This document shows, one piece after another, positions 54,720 through 58,612 of a stretch of DNA of 58,612 nt. The translations under genes were made by a program, and so were the position numbers. This DNA is from Microseira wollei NIES-4236 (GTDB taxonomy: Bacteria > Cyanobacteriota > Cyanobacteriia > Cyanobacteriales > Aerosakkonemataceae): NCBI RefSeq assembly GCF_020521235.1, contig NZ_BLAY01000046.1, positions 1-58,612 of the forward strand, in the 5' to 3' direction. The notes beneath the pieces were generated by a model that searched no databases, was not told where the DNA came from, and saw only the letters and a program-made list of their open reading frames with translations. Positions within the stretch are counted from its first letter, which is position 1; every line of letters begins with the position of its first letter.

Positions 54720-54818
54720 TATCATGTCGGCTTAATGTGCAATAAAAACTTCGAACCGTCGCCGCGTCGCCCCGTCAGAGCGTCAGCCCTAATTATAAGT
54801 GTTCAACCGGACATGATA
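54720..54818. mobile_element. Family B miniature element (copy B3)
   Basis: 99 bp with ends TATCATGTCGGC and CCGGACATGATA, flanked by TCA at 54717-54719 and 54819-54821. The intact HD gene shows the empty site, GCTTTCATCCCC near 43555, with one TCA. Insertion and target duplication can be read directly. Confidence 0.93.
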
Positions 54819-54848
54819 TCATCCCCAAAGCCGCGTTATACAGTCTCA

Positions 54849-54974
54849 TATCATGTCCTTAGGTATCAGTTGTGTATAGTTGATTGTGCGAAAAAGCGTT
54901 TTTTCTCCCCCAGCTCCCCCATCCCCTTTGCTCCCCCAGCTCTCCAAACGCAACCGATGCAACCGGACACGATA
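54849..54974. mobile_element. Family B miniature element (copy B4)
   Basis: 126 bp with ends TATCATGTCC and GGACACGATA, flanked by TCA at 54846-54848 and 54975-54977. The empty site CAGTCTCACGGG is present in the intact HD gene near 43581. It lies only 30 bp from copy B3. Confidence 0.93.
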
Positions 54975-55322
54975 TCACGGGTTTGGCTTGGAGTGTGGTA
55001 GCGCTGGGTCTTTCGCCTTATTTGGAACACCTGTTCGACTTGGTAACCTCGATCCGCTGATCCGAATTGGCTAACCCAAATCGACCTTTGCTCAAGCGTT
55101 TGGCAGAAGCAGCGCCGGGAACTTTCCAGCACACCCTGTTTGTCGCCACTCTCGCCGCAGCTGCGGCGAAAGCTTTGGGATGCAACGTCGAACTGGTTCG
55201 CACGGGGACTTTGTATCACGATATCGGCAAGTTGCACGACCCCCAAGGATTTATTGAGAATCAAATGCGCCACCCCAACAAGCACGACGCAATTAACGAT
55301 CCAAGGAAGAGTGCCGAAATTA

Positions 55323-55398
55323 TAGCGGATTGCAGCCCCATGAGGTACACCGCACAGCTGTGCCAAAAGCCTATACCTCACTCGCTGGCAATCTGCTG
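55323..55398. mobile_element. Family A miniature element (copy A5), inserted in frame
   Basis: 76 bp with ends TAGCGGATTGC and GCAATCTGCTG, flanked by TA at 55321-55322 and 55399-55400. The empty site GAAATTATTAAAAAGC is in the intact HD gene at 43928-43943. It lacks the long inner hairpin of the other copies. Together with the duplicated TA it adds 78 bp, exactly 26 codons without a stop. Confidence 0.92.
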
Positions 55399-56111
55399 TA
55401 TTAAAAAGCACGTCACCGAAAAATTGGCGATGGCGCGCAAATACCGACTCCCCAAGGCAATCTGTGCGTTTATCCCCGAACACCAAGGCACGATGCTGAT
55501 TGCCTATTTTCATCACAAAGCGCAGCAAGAATCCAGCGAACCCATCCCGGAAAATGATTTCCGCTACGATGGCCCGATTCCCCAGTCCCGCGAAACTGGT
55601 ATCGTCATGTTGGCAGATTCTTGCGAGGCGGCGCTGCGCAGTCTCAAAGATGCATCTTATGACGACGCTTTACTCATGGTGAATAAAATTCTCAAAGCTC
55701 GTTGGCACGATCGTCAACTCGTCGATTCCGGTTTAAGACGCGAAGAAATGCCCCTGATCGCTGAAATTTTTGTCCAAGTTTGGCAACAGTTCCATCACAA
55801 GAGGATTGCTTATCCCAAAATAACCGTTAAAACTTAGCTATTTTTGTTTAATTTCTCCTCAAAAAATAGGAAGGGTTGATTTGAGGTTCTATTTTTGTGG
55901 TATTATGATTCTATTCTCATAATGGAATATTTTTACTTTTTATATTTTTTGAAATCTTCCCATTATGAGATAAGTATAGCAAAAATTGGCAGCGATCGCA
56001 ACCCCCTAAAACAAACTGCGGATGTGCCCAACAAAAACGAAACCAAGGTATTCCGGTAATCTTAGTCAAAGATAATACCAAGAAGTATAATATCACCCCA
56101 GAAAGACTACA

Positions 56112-56212
56112 ACAGGACTTACGCAGGCGGGGCCAAAAACCCACTGCGTCAATCTCGCGACTCTAAACCCACGATTTTTCCTATCACCAAAGTTTTTTTG
56201 CGTAAGTCCTGT
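56112..56212. repeat. Family C repeat (copy C10)
   Basis: ACAGGACTTACGCA at the left and TGCGTAAGTCCTGT at the right are perfect inverted ends around a body with GTCAATCTCGCGACTCTAAA and ACGATTTTTCC. Confidence 0.9.
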
Positions 56213-56355
56213 ACAAATTGATCGGACTCAGGGCAGAAAGATATATCTTGTCAATAGCTACATGGAAACGGCGGGATTACTGTTAGCTTTGCGTCATGGT
56301 ATTGTGCCAGTACAACTCGCCCAATGCCACAACTGAAGCCAATTTTTCTTTGACA

Positions 56356-56545
56356 GGACTTACGCAAAAAAACAACGGCGATCCGAAAAATCGTGGGTGT
56401 AGACTCGCGAGATTGACGCAGAGGGTTTTTGGCCCCGGGTGCGTAATATCATGTCCGGCTTTTCACCCCTAATAAAAATGCCTGAAACCATTGATTTTAC
56501 AAGATTGCAATTATGGCCGATCCCTCGGAGATGATATAAGTCCTG
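56356..56545. repeat. Family C repeat (copy C11) split by a family B element
   Basis: Left part 56356-56446 begins AGGACTTACGCAAAAAAAC and ends GGGTGCGTAA; the right part is TAAGTCCTG at 56537-56545. Removing the B element and one TAA restores the regular C end GCGTAAGTCCTG. Confidence 0.88.
56447..56536. mobile_element. Family B miniature element (copy B5), nested in C11
   Basis: 90 bp with ends TATCATGTCCGG and GGAGATGATA, flanked by TAA at 56444-56446 and 56537-56539. The target is the conserved right end of family C, so the order of events (C first, then B) is certain. Confidence 0.92.
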
Positions 56546-56632
56546 TTAGTAAAGTTTTACAATACTTGACTGAGCCAGTTGAATGCTGGACAGATGAAGG
56601 ATATACAGATGATATCCATTTGGGTTTTCTTG

Positions 56633-56766
56633 GTAATTGGTAATTGGTAATTGGTAATTGGTAGTAGGGGCGCTTTAATGAAATATTTCTTGGTTCGGAG
56701 TAAGGGCGGGTTTAACGAAATATCTCGTGGTGACACAGAATGGCAGGTAAAACCCGCCCCTACTTG
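56633..56766. repeat. Heptamer tract and GGGCGGGTTT inverted repeat
   Basis: (TTGGTAA)n at 56635-56662 is followed by AGGGGCGCTTTAATGAAATA, a second GGGCGGGTTTAACGAAATAT and the inverted GGTAAAACCCGCCCCTAC. The same inverted unit lies inside family B copies at 14773 and 16442, but here no B ends flank it. Confidence 0.75.
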
Positions 56767-57030
56767 AGTTAACTAACAACTTGATTGAATAAATAGCCAT
56801 AAAAAAATAATTTCTATTATCATCCCTTGATTTTGCTGTCAACCATATGAAGGGAATTAAACAGATCTTAACTGGAAATAATATTGTAAGTTTTGTTAAA
56901 AATAATTTGTGTTAGCTCAATATTGGCATAATCGTGGTAAATTTGGCCTCGGATGAAATTATCTCATCAGGAAAACATCACGGCGCTCTTAGTTTGCGCA
57001 TCTGTGTGAAAATTTAAGGAGTTTATTTTC
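56767..57030. promoter_or_regulatory. Upstream region of the sulfatase gene
   Basis: 264 bp, AT-rich, no gene. TTGTAAGTTTTGTTAAAAATAA near 56883-56904 and TTAAGGAGTTTATTTTCATG at the end give an upstream A/T stretch and a strong ribosome-binding site (AAGGAG) for the start at 57031. Confidence 0.4.
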
Positions 57031-57774
57031 ATGAGACGAGTTATGAAAATAGGGATCGCTATGGCGATGTCCCTATTGCTTGTCCTGTCAGGAATCCTGC
57101 CTTGGCTTCCGACAGACGCGGCTTTGGCCCAGAGTAATCCTCATCGTCCCAACATCCTGGTGATCATGGGAGATGACATTGGTTGGACAAATGTCAGTGC
57201 CTATGAAAAGGGCATTGTGGGTTATGACACGCCCAACATCGATCGGATTGCCAAAGAAGGAATGCTGTTCACGGACTACTATGCTGAACAAAGCTGTACC
57301 GCAGGTCGGGCAGCTTTTATCACTGGGCAAAGTGGTCTCCGTACTGGCTTGCTTAAGGTCGGTTACCCGGGGGCATCCTTTGGCCTACAGAAAGATGACC
57401 CGACTTTAGCAGAAATGTTGAAGTCTGTGGGCTATGTGACGGGGCAGTTTGGTAAAAACCACTTAGGGGATCTCAATAAGTTTCTGCCGACGGTACATGG
57501 GTTCGATCAGTTCTTTGGCAACCTCTATCACTTGAATGCAGAAGAAGAGCCGGACAATGTGGACTATCCCGGCGGACGCGAGGGTGAATTTTACAAAAAA
57601 TATGGTCCCCGTGGAGTCCTAGAGTGTAACGCAACAGATACACCCATACCGCTCGACCCTGAAGACGATCCTCGGTTTGGTGATGACTGGGGCAATCAGG
57701 AGTGCGAGGATACTGGCCCACTCGACAGCGAACGGATGAAGACCATCGATGAAGATATCTTGGAACACACCTAA
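57031..57774 (+). CDS. Truncated exported sulfatase
   Basis: 247 residues with a signal peptide (about 1-33, ending DAALA then QSNPHRP). The sulfatase N-terminal domain follows: [14 protein letters not shown] at 41-54 gives metal ligands Asp48 and Asp49, and [13 protein letters not shown] gives the formylglycine motif C-x-A-x-R with Cys89 and Arg93. Further family blocks are [16 protein letters not shown] and [16 protein letters not shown]. Full-length relatives have more than 500 residues; here the frame ends at LEHT near the point where the next strand should begin, and IS200/IS605-like end sequence follows within 20 bp. Probably a disrupted gene. CTAGR rather than CxPSR is used in some arylsulfatases. 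Confidence 0.82.
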   Translation: MRRVMKIGIAMAMSLLLVLSGILPWLPTDAALAQSNPHRPNILVIMGDDIGWTNVSAYEKGIVGYDTPNIDRIAKEGMLFTDYYAEQSCTAGRAAFITGQSGLRTGLLKVGYPGASFGLQKDDPTLAEMLKSVGYVTGQFGKNHLGDLNKFLPTVHGFDQFFGNLYHLNAEEEPDNVDYPGGREGEFYKKYGPRGVLECNATDTPIPLDPEDDPRFGDDWGNQECEDTGPLDSERMKTIDEDILEHT

Positions 57775-57936
57775 AAATACCGGGAGCGTGGTAGCCCCGC
57801 ATTTTTAAATCGGGGCGGAAACGCGATGCGAGCAGATTTATCTGCCGTCAATATTAGGTGAATTTAATTAATATTAACACTCAGGTTAAAAGGAGTAGAT
57901 TATAATTTGACTTACAGCAACAAGAGGTGATAGTAA
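57775..57936. mobile_element. Left-end region of a tnpB-type element
   Basis: GTAGCCCCGCATTTTTAAAT followed by CGGGGCGG near 57791-57818 is a CCCCG/CGGGG hairpin typical of IS200/IS605 ends. TATAAT at 57901-57906 and AGAGGTGA near 57922 can serve transcription and translation of the following gene. Confidence 0.6.
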
Positions 57937-58612
57937 TTGGCTAAAAGCAAGACTTTATCATTCATCACAGAAATTCCATTGATTGTAGATAGCAAGCAAC
58001 ATAAAGAACTACTATCTCGTTTTCAAGCAGCGAGACAACTATACAATGCTTGCCTGAACGAAGCAATCGCCAGAATGAATCTCGTGAGAAACTCAGAAGC
58101 CTTCCAGCAAGCCAAACAAATACATAGAGAAACTCTTAAAAAAAGAAGTGACGAATTCAACGATGCAAGAAGAGCATACAGATATTCTGATTACGACATG
58201 CAGGCATATGCAACAATCGTTAGTAATCGCTCAAAATGGATAGCTCAACTGCTTGACTCAAATACCCAACAAGTTTTAGCCACTCGCGCTTTTAAAGCCA
58301 GCGAAAAAGTCATGTTTGGGCGAGCCAAAAAGGTTCGCTATAAAGTACCTTCCAGATTTAGAAGCGTAGAAGGCAAAACCAACAAGCAAGGAATTAGGTG
58401 GAAAAACCACAAGTTAGTTTGGGGTAAATTAACCCTTACCCCTGATATTGATGCTCAAAACCCTGTCATTCAACATGGCTTAAACCATCCGGTAAAATAC
58501 GTTCGCCTTCTGTGGCACGCCAGATGCTCCACTTGGGGGAACCCCAAGACCGCACTGGCTCGAGAACTCAATGGTAAGCAGCGCTGGTATGTTCAGTTAA
58601 TTAACGAGGGAC
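57937..58612 (+). CDS. TnpB-like transposon nuclease, 3' end beyond window
   Basis: An open frame of 225 codons from TTG at 57937, still open at the window end. The ribosome-binding site AAGAGGTGATAG precedes it. The protein begins AKSKTLSFITEIPLIVD, then FQAARQLYNACLNEAIARMN, a helical REC-like N-terminal region, followed by VPSRFRSVEGKTNKQGIRWK and NGKQRWYVQLINEG, the first beta strands of the RuvC-side wedge. This long N-terminal version differs from the shorter tnpB remnants at 34657 and 45120. TnpB proteins are RNA-guided nucleases whose guide comes from the element's right end, here outside the window. No lesion is seen in the visible part. Confidence 0.8.
   Translation, partial: MAKSKTLSFITEIPLIVDSKQHKELLSRFQAARQLYNACLNEAIARMNLVRNSEAFQQAKQIHRETLKKRSDEFNDARRAYRYSDYDMQAYATIVSNRSKWIAQLLDSNTQQVLATRAFKASEKVMFGRAKKVRYKVPSRFRSVEGKTNKQGIRWKNHKLVWGKLTLTPDIDAQNPVIQHGLNHPVKYVRLLWHARCSTWGNPKTALARELNGKQRWYVQLINEG

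Larger units (their letters stand above)
54597..56013 (+). pseudogene. Duplicated 3' part of the 7TMR-HDIG gene, decayed
   Basis: Matches 43439-44548 (3' third of the HD gene plus its AT-rich downstream flank) with scattered substitutions. Stops arise by point change: GGCTTAGCT to GGCTAAGCT near 54645, and CGCTTATCC to CGCTGATCC near 55058. Three miniature elements have inserted: B at 54720-54818, B at 54849-54974 and A at 55323-55398. From a TTG near 55067 a 256-residue frame stays open to 55837 and still encodes the HD domain (YHDIGKLHDPQGF), with 26 foreign residues from the A element. Without the membrane part it is probably non-functional, though a soluble HD protein cannot be excluded. 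Confidence 0.88.
56014..56645 (+). pseudogene. Unrecognised gene broken by repeats
   Basis: Three plus-strand pieces look like parts of one protein. GCAQQKRNQGIPVILVKD and NTKKYNITPERLQQ precede a family C copy (56112-56212). GRKIYLVNSYMETAGLLLAL and RHGIVPVQLAQCHN follow it. VSKVLQYLTEPVECWTDEGY and TDDIHLGFLGNW come after a second C copy that itself holds a B element. I do not recognise the family. The pieces are separated exactly by repeat copies, so insertional decay is the natural reading, but that they were one gene is inference. Confidence 0.45.

Noticed and set aside
54711-55001. Open frame across the two adjacent family B elements
   Set aside because: It is composed of miniature-element sequence inside a pseudogene.

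Overview
The window reads as chromosome from a filamentous, non-marine-type cyanobacterium (Oscillatoriales or Nostocales-like). The evidence is a D1 (psbA-family) gene, very frequent GCGATCGC (HIP1) octamers inside and between genes, heptameric tandem repeats of the GCTAATT/TTGGTAA type, several dispersed palindromic repeat families, and cyanobacterium-typical proteins (DUF3172, DUF4058, Uma2, 7TMR-HDIG, NRPS). I saw no rRNA, tRNA or CRISPR array. The genus cannot be fixed from this alone.

Layout. 0-6.7 kb: a 74-bp tandem array, an alpha-dioxygenase-like heme peroxidase, a frameshifted heme-thiolate-like gene, and PEP synthase (ppsA) with a repeat inserted in frame and a decayed copy of its own 3' end downstream. 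7-16.4 kb: an accessory belt. It holds a Uma2 nuclease with a HigA-like regulator, a PIN/AbrB-like toxin-antitoxin pair, an unrecognised five-gene operon (AAA+ ATPase plus four small proteins, two sharing a conserved tail) with a divergent HTH gene, and two DUF433/DUF5615 modules placed tail to tail. 16.7-28.8 kb: central metabolism, with gap1, a small Cys-rich protein, then three acetyl-CoA enzymes in a row (ADP-forming acyl-CoA synthetase-GNAT, acetyl-CoA hydrolase/transferase-GNAT, acs), a polysaccharide deacetylase and a highly divergent D1. 29-41.4 kb: TPR protein, radical-SAM protein, Orn/Lys/Arg decarboxylase, proline-rich micro-protein, decayed tnpB, ychF, clostripain-like peptidase, rRNA uracil methyltransferase, secreted propeller-like protein and DUF3172 protein. 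41.8-56 kb: 7TMR-HDIG phosphodiesterase followed by a small NRPS island (A-PCP-C, NTF2-like, A-PCP-C, MFS exporter). A 36-bp perfect direct repeat and a 1.1-kb duplication of the HD gene's 3' end bracket the island. 56-58.6 kb: a gene broken by repeats, a truncated sulfatase, and a tnpB-type gene running off the edge.

How it fits together. The acetyl-CoA enzymes probably form an acetate/acyl-CoA node; two carry acetyltransferase domains and sit beside Acs, whose C-terminal lysine is the classical acetylation target. The NRPS island could make and export a very short product. Its second module reads as valine-like, while its first adenylation domain lacks the aspartate that binds an alpha-amino group. 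The 9.2-12.2 kb operon is the best candidate for an undescribed system.

The window also holds a good natural record of small repeat mobility. Family A (about 76-116 bp, TA duplications) and family B (90-159 bp, 3-bp TNA duplications) have inserted into identifiable targets, in some cases with the empty site still present elsewhere in the window. Family C (about 100 bp, ends GGACTTACGCA/TGCGTAAGTCC) occurs about eleven times. All function calls come from reading motifs by eye; no database search was run.
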